Below, in pieces: positions 7,959 through 15,708 of a DNA stretch of 64,000 nt. A model generated the notes under the pieces. The model was not told where the DNA came from. It saw nothing but the letters and a program-made list of their open reading frames with translations, and did no database searches. The position numbers and the translations under genes were made by a program. The number at the start of each line of letters is the position of its first letter. The first letter of the stretch is position 1. Source of the stretch: CAYVQE01 sp964633205 (GTDB lineage: Bacteria > Myxococcota > B64-G9); NCBI GenBank assembly GCA_964633205.1, contig CAZWFN010000005.1:25902-89901 (forward strand). Reading direction: 5' to 3'.

Positions 7959-8735
7959 TCACGGTGACTCGAGCACTTCGATGGTCTCGAGCACCCACTG
8001 ATCGCCGTCTTTCTGGAAGGGCTTGCCGAAGACGCGCTGGCCGATCTCGATACCGCTGGACTTCAAGTTGATGGCGGTGCGCGGATCGTCGCGGTCGATC
8101 TTGTCGCGGCTGCCGTGGGCCAAGGCGTAGTAGCCGCGGATGGCGATCGCATCTCCCTTGGCGAAGGCCTGGCGGTGCTCGCCGGCGGTCGGTGTGCGCA
8201 GCACCCGGATGTGGAGCACGGGCACCGGCTGACAAGGCTCGAAGCCGATCACCTCGCCCACCAGGTTGGCCGGGTCGTCGCGCCGCGCTTCGGCTCCCGG
8301 CAGCGCGACCTTCTTGGAGGCCCGGATGGAACCGGCGCTGGAGACGTCGCCCATGGTGGGATCGCCGGCCGCCCCCAGGTCGCCCAGCGCGGCCAGGGCG
8401 TCGTCCATGGCCGCCTCGCCGGGCACCTCGATCGCGGCCAGCTTCTCGAGCAGGGCCGCCTCGGTCAGCGCCGGCGCCGCGAACACCAGGGTCTGGGCGT
8501 CGGTCGCCTCGACCTGTACCGGGGCCAGCCGTTCGGCCAGCTGGGCGGCCACGCGGTGGGCGTCCAGGCCCGCTGTCAGCACGAAGCGAAAGCGGCCCTC
8601 ACCCGCGGGTTGCCACTGCCGGGCCGCCGCCGGCGCGTACCCGCCGTCGGCCGTGCGCACCACCAGGGCTTCACCGGCCGCGGCCGGTGCGGCCAGAGCC
8701 GCGATCGTCAACACCACCAGCCCGAATCGTCGCAT
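7959..8735 (-). CDS. Exported protein of unknown function
   Basis: 258 residues from the ATG at 8735, preceded by GGGGAGGTTGCG; the 40 residues that would extend it upstream lack a good start. A clear signal peptide (MRRFGLVVLTIAALAAPAAA) without a lipobox Cys predicts a periplasmic or secreted protein. No family was recognised. The C-terminal 90 residues look like a small beta-rich domain (HIRVLRTPTAG, then GDAIAIRGYYALAHG). It is convergent with the 7624 gene and divergent from the AsmA-like gene. Confidence 0.65.
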   Translation of the reverse strand: MRRFGLVVLTIAALAAPAAAGEALVVRTADGGYAPAAARQWQPAGEGRFRFVLTAGLDAHRVAAQLAERLAPVQVEATDAQTLVFAAPALTEAALLEKLAAIEVPGEAAMDDALAALGDLGAAGDPTMGDVSSAGSIRASKKVALPGAEARRDDPANLVGEVIGFEPCQPVPVLHIRVLRTPTAGEHRQAFAKGDAIAIRGYYALAHGSRDKIDRDDPRTAINLKSSGIEIGQRVFGKPFQKDGDQWVLETIEVLESP

Positions 8736-8900
8736 CGCAACCTCCCCGATCTCTTCCATTGAAGCCCCCCGGGCCGGGGCTGTCAACCGCCGGCCGCCGC
8801 CGAATGGCCTGCGGGGCCGGACCTGGGGTTTGGACGCGCCGAGCGCGTCGGGCATTCAAACCGTGGCCACGCCAACAGCGGCCGCGACGGTGGCGGCAGA

Positions 8901-8930
8901 TTCAGCGCTCGGCGGCGGGTCTGCTATCAT
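8901..8930 (+). promoter_or_regulatory. Promoter placed directly before the AsmA-like start codon
   Basis: -35 TTCAGC (8901-8906), 18-base spacer, -10 TATCAT (8925-8930). Only 8 bases separate the -10 from the ATG at 8939, and no ribosome binding site is visible, so a leaderless transcript is predicted. Confidence 0.45.
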
Positions 8931-8938
8931 CGGGGGCC

Positions 8939-11900
8939 ATGGACGAACGCGCGCCACCACCGGACCCCAAAGCCAGCCGCGGCCGCCGGCGCTGGATCGC
9001 TTGTGCCGGCCGCGGCCTGCTGGTGCTGGCCGGTGTGCTGGCCGGCGTGCTGCTGCTGGTCGGCTCCTTGCTCGTGGGCCCGCTGCCCGAGGACGAGATC
9101 CGCGATCTGGCCCTGGCCCAGCTCGCGCATCACACCGGCTGGCGGGCCAGCGCCGGCGCGCTGGAGATCGATCCGCTCAGCGGGCTGGTGCTGCGGGACG
9201 TGGTGTTGCGACCGCCGGCCGGCTTCGAGCGGGCCCCGCTGGCCGTCGAGCGGGTGCGGGTCGAGTACAGCCTGGCCGGGCTGCTGGACGGGCGGCTGCG
9301 CGTACAGCGGCTGGTGCTCGAACGGCCCCGGCTGTCGCTGCGCTGGCGTGCCGACCGCTCCAACTTGGAGGTGCTGCTGGCCGCCCTGCAGCGCCGGCGG
9401 TCCGCGTTGGCGGCTGCCGCACCGGCGGCGGCTGCGGAGCCGGAGGCCGGGGGGCTGGAGGTGGCTCTCGACGAGCTGCGGGTGGTCGATCTGCAGCTGG
9501 AGCTGGTCGGGCCGGCCGGGTTGCAGGCGCGGTTGGACGGCGTGGACCTGCGCCTGCACGGCCGGCTGGGCGGGCCGGACGGTGTACAGTTGGCGGCCGT
9601 GCTGGCGATGCCGGTGCCGGCCGCGCCCAACCTGAGCTGGCCGCGGATCGGGCTGCGGGCCACCGTCGGCGGCCTGGCCGAGCTGAATCTCGCCGGCCGG
9701 CGGCTGACCGGCGCCGGCCGGCTGGAGATCCCGCGGCTGGAGCGGTCAGGCGCGGCCGTGACCGGGCTGATGCTGGAGTTCGCGCTGGAGCGCTCCGGAG
9801 CCGGCTGGCGGCTCGATCGGCTGCGGCTGCGGCGCGACCATCGGGTCCTGCTGGCCGCCGACGCCCGTCTGGCCGGTACGGCCAGGCGCCGGTGGATAGC
9901 GCTCGACTGGCAGCAGCTGGAATTCGATCGGGCCTTGGCCGGCCTGCTGCTCGGCGGCCGGTCTGTCGATCGGCTACCCGCCGGGCGGCTGCGCTCGGCG
10001 CAAGGGGCGCTGCGGTGGGCGCTGGACCCGGAGGGCGAGCGGCGCCTGCAGGCGCGAGTCGAGTTCGAGGCGCAGGCCCTGCGGGCCGCCGGGCTGGAGC
10101 TGGAAGACCTGGTTGGCCACGTCGATCTCGACGCCCGGCCCGGTGCCGGCGGTGGTCGGCTGCAACTGCACGGGCCGTTGCGGGCCAGGCGCCTCGGCTG
10201 GGGCGACCTGGCGGCCCGCGAGGCGGCGCTGCAGCTCGACCTGGAGGCCGGGGTGCAGCCGCTGCCGGCGGGCGGCTGGCGCTTCGACCTGGAGCACCGC
10301 TCCGCGGGCCGGCTGACCGCCGTCCAGGCCGGCCGCATCCGCTTGGCAAAGAGCCGCCTGGAGGCCGCGGCCGCAGCCGGCTGCCAGCTGGCCGCCGCCG
10401 GCGGGTTGGTCTGCCGCGATCTGGAGCTGAAGGCCGGGCTGCGCGCTGCCGGGCTGCGCCGCGACGGGTTGCACCTGGCCGGACCGGCGGTCGGGCTGGA
10501 GCTGGCGGCCGGTCGCCTGCAACGCTCGGCCGCCGGCGTACTGCAGCTGTTCGGTTTGAACGTCCGGCTGAAGGGCCAAGCCAGCCGGGCGGCGGCCGGC
10601 CCGGCGCTGCTGCTGCGGCCGGCGCTGACGCTGGAGCTCGCAGGCGGTCTCGGCGGGCGGCGGTCGCTGGATGTGGTCGCCCGTTGGCGCAGCGGTCGCA
10701 TCGCGCTGCGGCCGCTGCCCGGGTTGCCCGCCGGGGCGGCGCTGGCCGGGCTGCGCGGCGAGGCGCGGTTGCAGCTGACCGGCCTGCGGGTCGAGCGCTT
10801 GCCGCTGGCGCTGGAACTCGAGCTGGATCGGCCACGGATCGATCGCGGCGGCGATCGGCCCGCCTGGCGGCTACCGGGGGCGATCGGGGTGCGGCTGGCC
10901 GGCCGGCTCGCCACAGCCGACCGGCTGCTGATCGATCGGCTGGATGCCGACGTGGCCGGACTGCTGGATCTGACGGCCCGCGGAACGCTGCGGCGTGAGC
11001 CGCCGGGCATGGAGGTCGATTTCCACACCTCCGAACACCGGCTCCAAGCCCTGGTGGCCGCTTTGCCGGCCGATATCCGCGCCGGGATACCGCCGCTGCG
11101 CGGGCGGGTGGCGCTGCGGGGCCGCTATGCCGGTCGGTTGGCGCTGGCCCGCGATCACCGCCGGCTGCCCTTTTCGGTGGAGTTGACCGTGGCCAACCAC
11201 GACGTGGCCCTGGAGTTGCCGGCGATCGGTCTGGAGCTGGCCGGGGTGAGCGGCCCGGTGCATCTGAGCGCCGGGCCCGCGTTCGACCAGCAGGTGCGGT
11301 CGCGCCTCGAGCTGGCCGCCGAGCGGTTGCAGCTCGGCCGCGGCGGGCCGCGCATCGAGCAAGGCCGGCTGGCGCTGTCGTCGGTACTGGCCGGGCAAGG
11401 GCTGCGTTGCGACGGCCGGGCCACGGCCCGCCGGGTGTGGCTGCCGGGGGCCGGGCCGACGCCGCTGGCGGGGGTGCAGGCCGACTTCACCGCCCAGGCC
11501 ACCGGCACCAAGGATCTGCGCCTGACCGAGCTGCGCCTGGCCGCGCCTTCGCTGGGGCTGAAGCTGTCCGGCCAGGCCGCGCTGCTGTGGACTCCGGGCA
11601 GCACCCACTGGAGCCAGCTGCGCTTGTCGGCCGGTGGCCGGGCGGCGTTTGCCAGCGATCAGCCGGTGGCCCTGCCCGGCGGGTTGCGCGCCAGCGGCCG
11701 TGCCAGCCTGGAGCTTACGCTGCGCTCGCTCGGGCCCGGGTTGCTCGAAGCCGGCGGTCGGCTGGACCTCGCCGGGCTCGACCTGGAGCTGCCGCTGCTG
11801 GCCGCCCGGGGCATGCGCGGTGGGGTGCCGCTGCTCCAGCGGCTGCGCGTTCATCCGGATTTGAAGCTGCTGGCGCCAGCGGCCGCGTCCGGCAGCCGCC

Positions 11901-12553
11901 GCCGGCGCTCGTCGGCCTATGCCCAGGCCCTGCGGCCGCTGGGCGGCCAGCGCCAGCGCTTTACCGTGACCCGGGCGCGCCTGGGCCCCCTGCAGCTCGA
12001 GGATCTGTCGGGCCGGCTGGCGCTCAACCGCGGGGTGTTGAGCCTGGGCGAGTTGCGGTTCGGTTTGCTGGACGGTGATGTGGTGGCCGATACCGAAGTG
12101 GTGCTGGCCCCGGCGGGCCAGCGCCGGCTGGAGCTCGACGCCGAGATGACCGGGATCGATCTGTCGGGTCTGGGAGCGCTCGAGCGCCGCGGTGCCAGCT
12201 CCATCAGCGGCAACCTGCGGCTGGGCTTCGATCTGACCGCGCGCGAACTGGACGCCGCGTTCAACCTGACCCGCATCGGCCGCCACACCTTGCAGGCCTT
12301 GCTGGAGCTGGCCGATCCGGCCCGGGCCAACCCGGGCCTGCAGCGCTTCGGGCGTTTCTTGGCTCAATACCAGGTGGTCCCGGCCGGCGCGAGCCTGGAC
12401 CTGCGCCGGGGGCTGCTTTCGTTGCGCACCCGGCTGGAGATGGGGCCGCTGGCCCGGGCCGCCGCCGGATTCATCGACGGATTCCACGGCGACACCTTCT
12501 CGGTCAGCCACGTACCGGTCGGCCACCTGCTGTCGAAGTACCTGGCTTTCTGA
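8939..12553 (+). CDS. AsmA/YdbH-like envelope protein
   Basis: 1204 residues from the ATG at 8939; the same frame is open for another 750 bases upstream but that part is a shadow with no signal sequence. Residues about 1-20 are basic, followed by one signal anchor (about 22-48, LLVLAGVLAGVLLLVG). An AsmA-type start follows (LPEDEIRDLALAQLAHHTGW, then IDPLSGLVLRDVVLRPP). The rest is a long series of beta-strand repeats rich in Leu, Gly and Arg, as in the bridge-like groove proteins AsmA, TamB, YdbH and YhdP. These families span the periplasm from the inner membrane and are linked to phospholipid transport to the outer membrane. The convergent DUF1318 lipoprotein gene echoes the E. coli ydbH-ynbE-ydbL group. 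Which AsmA subfamily it belongs to is uncertain. Confidence 0.8.
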   Translation: MDERAPPPDPKASRGRRRWIACAGRGLLVLAGVLAGVLLLVGSLLVGPLPEDEIRDLALAQLAHHTGWRASAGALEIDPLSGLVLRDVVLRPPAGFERAPLAVERVRVEYSLAGLLDGRLRVQRLVLERPRLSLRWRADRSNLEVLLAALQRRRSALAAAAPAAAAEPEAGGLEVALDELRVVDLQLELVGPAGLQARLDGVDLRLHGRLGGPDGVQLAAVLAMPVPAAPNLSWPRIGLRATVGGLAELNLAGRRLTGAGRLEIPRLERSGAAVTGLMLEFALERSGAGWRLDRLRLRRDHRVLLAADARLAGTARRRWIALDWQQLEFDRALAGLLLGGRSVDRLPAGRLRSAQGALRWALDPEGERRLQARVEFEAQALRAAGLELEDLVGHVDLDARPGAGGGRLQLHGPLRARRLGWGDLAAREAALQLDLEAGVQPLPAGGWRFDLEHRSAGRLTAVQAGRIRLAKSRLEAAAAAGCQLAAAGGLVCRDLELKAGLRAAGLRRDGLHLAGPAVGLELAAGRLQRSAAGVLQLFGLNVRLKGQASRAAAGPALLLRPALTLELAGGLGGRRSLDVVARWRSGRIALRPLPGLPAGAALAGLRGEARLQLTGLRVERLPLALELELDRPRIDRGGDRPAWRLPGAIGVRLAGRLATADRLLIDRLDADVAGLLDLTARGTLRREPPGMEVDFHTSEHRLQALVAALPADIRAGIPPLRGRVALRGRYAGRLALARDHRRLPFSVELTVANHDVALELPAIGLELAGVSGPVHLSAGPAFDQQVRSRLELAAERLQLGRGGPRIEQGRLALSSVLAGQGLRCDGRATARRVWLPGAGPTPLAGVQADFTAQATGTKDLRLTELRLAAPSLGLKLSGQAALLWTPGSTHWSQLRLSAGGRAAFASDQPVALPGGLRASGRASLELTLRSLGPGLLEAGGRLDLAGLDLELPLLAARGMRGGVPLLQRLRVHPDLKLLAPAAASGSRRRRSSAYAQALRPLGGQRQRFTVTRARLGPLQLEDLSGRLALNRGVLSLGELRFGLLDGDVVADTEVVLAPAGQRRLELDAEMTGIDLSGLGALERRGASSISGNLRLGFDLTARELDAAFNLTRIGRHTLQALLELADPARANPGLQRFGRFLAQYQVVPAGASLDLRRGLLSLRTRLEMGPLARAAAGFIDGFHGDTFSVSHVPVGHLLSKYLAF

Positions 12554-12565
12554 GTCGATCGGGGC

Positions 12566-13135
12566 TCAGTCGGCGGCCCGCTGCCAGCTGCCGTCGGCCG
12601 CCTGCAGCCAGTGGCCCGCCGCGGCGCGGCGGCGGCGCATGCGCACCCAGGCCCGCAGCACCTGCTGGCGATCGGCCGCGGTCAGCGCCGGGCTGGCGGC
12701 GATGACGAAATCGAGCAGCGTCGCCCGGGCCCGGTTGAGCTCGGCCATCAGGTGGGCGCGGCGCGCGGCCACCGCGGGGCGCTCGGCCAGCGGACAGGGC
12801 CGGGCCGCCAGCCGGCCGTCTCGGCCCTCGCCCAGGCAGCCGGCCGCCATCAACTCGTCGCGATCGTCGCGGTAGAACTGCTGGCGCTGGCGGGCGGCGA
12901 TGGCTCGGGCCCGCAGGCGGCTGAATGGCTGTGGCCCCACGGCCGGCGCGTCACCGTCGTCACCGGCGCGCACCGAGGCGACCAGCTGCAGGTCGCGCTC
13001 CAGCTCCTGGTAGGTGCCCAGGATCTGGTTCTCCAGCGCGGTGCGCTCGTCGACCACCTGGATGCGGGCGCTGACACAGGCGCCGGCGGCCAGCCCCAGC
13101 ACCAGGCAGGCGGCCAGGGTGCGGCTAGTTGCCAT
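12566..13135 (-). CDS. DUF1318 (YdbL-like) lipoprotein
   Basis: 189 residues; the signal peptide ends in the lipobox AAGAC, so Cys20 is lipidated. The following VVDERTALENQILGTYQEL is typical of lipoproteins of this group in delta-type genomes. The C-terminal 70 residues, from ELNRARATLLDF to GHWLQAADGSWQRA, resemble DUF1318 as in E. coli YdbL (helical, ending in a Gly-x-W motif). YdbL works with the AsmA-like YdbH and the lipoprotein YnbE, and the gene here converges on an AsmA-like gene. Its start lies inside the end of the upstream cysteine-rich gene (11-base overlap), so the two are translationally coupled. Confidence 0.7.
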   Translation of the reverse strand: MATSRTLAACLVLGLAAGACVSARIQVVDERTALENQILGTYQELERDLQLVASVRAGDDGDAPAVGPQPFSRLRARAIAARQRQQFYRDDRDELMAAGCLGEGRDGRLAARPCPLAERPAVAARRAHLMAELNRARATLLDFVIAASPALTAADRQQVLRAWVRMRRRRAAAGHWLQAADGSWQRAAD

Positions 13136-13979
13136 TCCCCTCGTCTTGGGCGCATTTGAGGGTGTCGGGATCGACGATGCCGTTCGGGAACAGATCCTGA
13201 TCCCATTCGACCTTGCGACAGTACTTCGTCACCAGCAGCGGGCAGAACCGGTAGCAGATGCAGGCACAGCAATCGACGTAGCAGCCGTATTGGCAGAGCG
13301 AGAAATCGAAGGTGTACTCACCGCCCTCGACCGAGCCCGGACAGGTCTTGCCGGCGCACTCGGCCCGGCCGGTGGCCTGCTGGATGTCCGTGCCCGCCGG
13401 CAGGCAGTTATCGGTGCACTTGGTGGCGTCGCTGTCCGGGTCCTCGACGTCGCCGCCCCACTGGTCCATGTTCTCGCAGCGCATGTTCTCGCCGAAGGGG
13501 GCCATGCGGGCACAGCGGTAGCCCTTGGGGCAGGATGCGTCCGACAAACACTTCTTGGAGCAGTAGCCCATGCAGCCGAACGGGGCGCCGTCGTCGCCGG
13601 CGCATTCGAGGTGGGTCACCTCGGCGCTGCACTGGCCGTTCATCAGCTGGGCGCGGTCCACATCGACTCCGCTGGGGGTCTTGTCCACCTGAGAAGCGAC
13701 GCAGATCAGGTTGGTGCACTCCAGCGAGGGCAGCTGAATGCACTCGACCGGGCAGTTGTCGTTGCGCGGTTCGTCACCCATCGGTTGGGAGCGGTCCTGC
13801 AAGGGAGCGCAGTTCGGGTAGGTTGCGCAGTCCGGGACCGGGTTCTCGCCTTCGCCGGCCTCGGTCTTGGGCCAGCTGAAGGTGCACGGTTGGCCGATGG
13901 TATCGCCGGCACAACCGAGCCCGGTCGCGCCCAGCGCCGTGATCCCGAACACCACCACCAGCAGCTCGCAGCGCCGCAT
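13125..13979 (-). CDS. Cysteine-rich lipoprotein
   Basis: 284 residues from the ATG at 13979, with AAGGAGAG before it; the longer frame to 14123 adds an unlikely 48-residue basic extension. The lipobox TGLGC puts the lipidated Cys at residue 23. About 26 more cysteines are spread in modules such as CMGYCSKKCLSDASC and, near the end, a very dense CYVDCCACICYRFC. It is probably a disulfide-bonded outer-membrane or surface lipoprotein. It overlaps the DUF1318 gene by 11 bases. No known domain was recognised. Confidence 0.7.
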   Translation of the reverse strand: MRRCELLVVVFGITALGATGLGCAGDTIGQPCTFSWPKTEAGEGENPVPDCATYPNCAPLQDRSQPMGDEPRNDNCPVECIQLPSLECTNLICVASQVDKTPSGVDVDRAQLMNGQCSAEVTHLECAGDDGAPFGCMGYCSKKCLSDASCPKGYRCARMAPFGENMRCENMDQWGGDVEDPDSDATKCTDNCLPAGTDIQQATGRAECAGKTCPGSVEGGEYTFDFSLCQYGCYVDCCACICYRFCPLLVTKYCRKVEWDQDLFPNGIVDPDTLKCAQDEGNGN

Positions 13980-14111
13980 CGAAGCTCTCCTTACGGTCCT
14001 GTCACGGGTCGCATTTCGCCTTCTGCAAGGCGTATCACGGGGCCGGCGGATGTGACAAGAAAAAAAGAATTTCCGGGCTCTTGGCCGGGTGGCGGGCCGG
14101 GGTGAAAGACC

Positions 14112-14140
14112 TTGACACCACAACCGGCTCGTACTATTCT
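14112..14140 (+). promoter_or_regulatory. Main promoter of the glt operon
   Basis: A consensus -35 TTGACA (14112-14117), exactly 17 bases, then -10 TATTCT (14135-14140). It is the best promoter in the window with the one before gltI. Transcription would begin near 14147, 140 bases before the first barrel gene. Confidence 0.75.
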
Positions 14141-14152
14141 CTTCAGTCGACT

Positions 14153-14287
14153 ATGTGCCGTATTCCCGAGAGGTTAGAGGGCGTTCCGGCCTCCGGCGGC
14201 GGCCGCTCGCGGATCGCGAGGCGGCGGAGGGTCGACGGCAGGCGGACGACGCAGCCGGTCTGGCAACGGCGGATGCGAGAGGCGTGA
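14153..14287 (+). CDS. Possible leader ORF coupled to the glt operon
   Basis: A 44-codon frame that starts about 6 bases after the predicted transcription start and ends in a TGA sharing its last base with the ATG of the first barrel gene (TGATG). The product would be Arg-rich (for example SRIARRRRVDGRR) with no recognised motif. The coupling geometry is suggestive, but chance ORFs of this size are common in such GC-rich DNA. Confidence 0.22.
   Translation: MCRIPERLEGVPASGGGRSRIARRRRVDGRRTTQPVWQRRMREA
14190..14230 (+). other. Two-tier stem-loop in the glt leader
   Basis: Outer stem CCTCCG (14190-14195) with CGGAGG (14225-14230); inner perfect stem CTCGCG (14206-14211) with CGCGAG (14215-14220) and a three-base loop. 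It lies in the predicted 140-base leader, which makes RNA-level control possible. Confidence 0.4.
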
Positions 14288-14967
14288 TGCTCAAAAAATC
14301 CATCTGGCTTGCGATGGTGCTGGTGTTGGCGGGTGCCGGTCCGGCCGCCGGCGAGGGGCGAACGCTCAAGGAGCGCATCAAGAGCGTATCGAACAAGCTC
14401 TACGTCAAGAGCGGTCGTTTGGAGCTGACCCTGCTGCCGATGACCAGCTTCAGCCTCAACGACGCCTTCTACCAGAAGTACGGCGGCGGCCTGGGGCTGA
14501 CCTATCATTTCACCGAGGGGCTGTCGCTCGGGCTGCTGGGCACCTACAGCATCAACGCCGAGCTGGCCAACGCCGAGTACTTCGGCAACAAGGAGGAGCT
14601 GACCCCGAACGCGGGCAAGCGCAACTTCCTGGTCGGCCTCGATCTGATGTGGGCTCCGCTCTACGGCAAGGTCAGTCTGGCGGCCGAATGGGTGATGCAC
14701 TTCGACACCTACCTGACCGGCGGCATCGGCGGCGTCGGCAGCCTGTTGACCGACGACGAACTGCATTTCGGCTTCGCCGCCTCGCTCGGGCTCGGGGTGC
14801 GCTTCTTCCTGACCCGGATGTTCGCCATCCGGGCCGAGCTGAAGGACTACATGGTGTTCAACGACAAGGTGGCCTTCGCCGACCAGGAGTCGAGCGACTT
14901 CCAGCACCAGCTGATGTTCCACCTGGGGCTGAGCCTGTTCTTCCTGGAAGGCGACGGGGAGGATTGA
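14287..14967 (+). CDS. Outer-membrane beta-barrel of Glt/Nfs type, copy 1 (GltA/GltB- or NfsA/NfsB-like)
   Basis: 226 residues from the ATG at 14287. The signal peptide ends near AGAGPAAGEG. The mature part has alternating strands with aromatic ends and the element FSLNDAFYQKYGGGLGLTY, typical of the myxobacterial outer-membrane barrel family (the domain NCBI calls OMP_myx_plus). In M. xanthus, two such barrels (GltA/GltB, NfsA/NfsB) form the outer-membrane part of the gliding or spore-coat machinery. Position first in a row with gltC to gltJ supports this. It is followed after 1 base by a paralogue with the same RIKSV and LNDAFYQK elements. Which of the two is A or B I cannot tell. Confidence 0.75.
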   Translation: MLKKSIWLAMVLVLAGAGPAAGEGRTLKERIKSVSNKLYVKSGRLELTLLPMTSFSLNDAFYQKYGGGLGLTYHFTEGLSLGLLGTYSINAELANAEYFGNKEELTPNAGKRNFLVGLDLMWAPLYGKVSLAAEWVMHFDTYLTGGIGGVGSLLTDDELHFGFAASLGLGVRFFLTRMFAIRAELKDYMVFNDKVAFADQESSDFQHQLMFHLGLSLFFLEGDGED

Positions 14968-14968
14968 G

Positions 14969-15685
14969 ATGAGCCCCATGCGCCAGATCGCCGTCGGCCT
15001 GCTGTGCCTGGGCCTCGCCGCACCCGCGGTCCGGGCTGCTGATGAGGCCGAAGCCGCGGTGGACGACAAAGCCGCCGATCGACAGGTGGAGGTCCGCGAG
15101 GACCGCATCAAGAGCGTCCAGCGCAAGGACTTCCTCAAGCGCCACCGCTGGGAGCTGACCCCGACCTTCACCCTCAGCCTCAACGACGCCTTCTACCAGA
15201 AGATGGGCGGCGGCGCGGCCGTATCCTTCTACCCGGCCGACGCGCTGGGCATCGAGCTGCAGGGCATTTACGTGGGTACGGTGCAAACCGACATGGTCGG
15301 CTACTTCCAGCAAGCCAACCAGGCGCTGCCCAAGGTGTCGAAGCTGCAGTACTGGTTCTGCGGCAGCCTGCTGTGGTCGCCGCTGTATGGCAAGCTGGCC
15401 TTCGTCACCGACGAGATCGTGCACTTCGACGCCTACCTGATCGCCGGCTTCGGTATGGCCTACACCGAGACCGGAGCCAAGTTCGCCACCAACTTCGGGC
15501 TCGGCTTGCGCTACTTTCTGACCTCCTGGCTGGTGATCAAGGTCGAGGTGCGGGATTTGATCTACACCGAGACCTTCCAGCTCGACGTGGCCCAAACCGA
15601 GTTCTCCGACGTACAGAACCACGTCATGCTCAACGCGGCCGTCAGCTTCTATCTGCCGACCGACTTCGAATACGAGTTCCAGTAG
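14969..15685 (+). CDS. Outer-membrane beta-barrel of Glt/Nfs type, copy 2
   Basis: 238 residues; GGGGAGG lies before the ATG, inside the end of the previous gene. The signal peptide ends near APAVRAADE. It shares with copy 1 the segments DRIKSVQRKDFLKRHRWEL and TLSLNDAFYQKMGGG, the LLWSPLYGK strand and a similar C-terminal strand. The two are therefore a tandem duplication within the outer-membrane barrel family of gliding and sporulation machines. The one-base gap means translation is coupled. The C-terminus ends with EYEFQ, an aromatic strand suited to outer-membrane assembly. Confidence 0.75.
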   Translation: MSPMRQIAVGLLCLGLAAPAVRAADEAEAAVDDKAADRQVEVREDRIKSVQRKDFLKRHRWELTPTFTLSLNDAFYQKMGGGAAVSFYPADALGIELQGIYVGTVQTDMVGYFQQANQALPKVSKLQYWFCGSLLWSPLYGKLAFVTDEIVHFDAYLIAGFGMAYTETGAKFATNFGLGLRYFLTSWLVIKVEVRDLIYTETFQLDVAQTEFSDVQNHVMLNAAVSFYLPTDFEYEFQ

Positions 15686-15708
15686 GGCAAACCGGAAGCC
15701 GGAGAACA

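Larger units (their letters stand above)
13980..14286. other. Divergent intergenic region before the glt locus
   Basis: 307 bases between the minus-strand cysteine-rich gene and the first glt gene. It contains the ribosome binding site and a possible weak promoter of the minus-strand gene (TTGTCA on the minus strand near 14053), an A-rich patch around 14056-14072, and the strong plus-strand promoter at 14112. It also holds a structured leader with a small coupled reading frame, listed separately. Confidence 0.6.

Noticed and set aside
8192..8938. N-terminal extension of the AsmA-like frame by 249 codons
   Set aside because: The extension is Arg/Pro-rich, lies antisense to a gene with a good signal peptide, and would bury the signal anchor in the middle of the protein.
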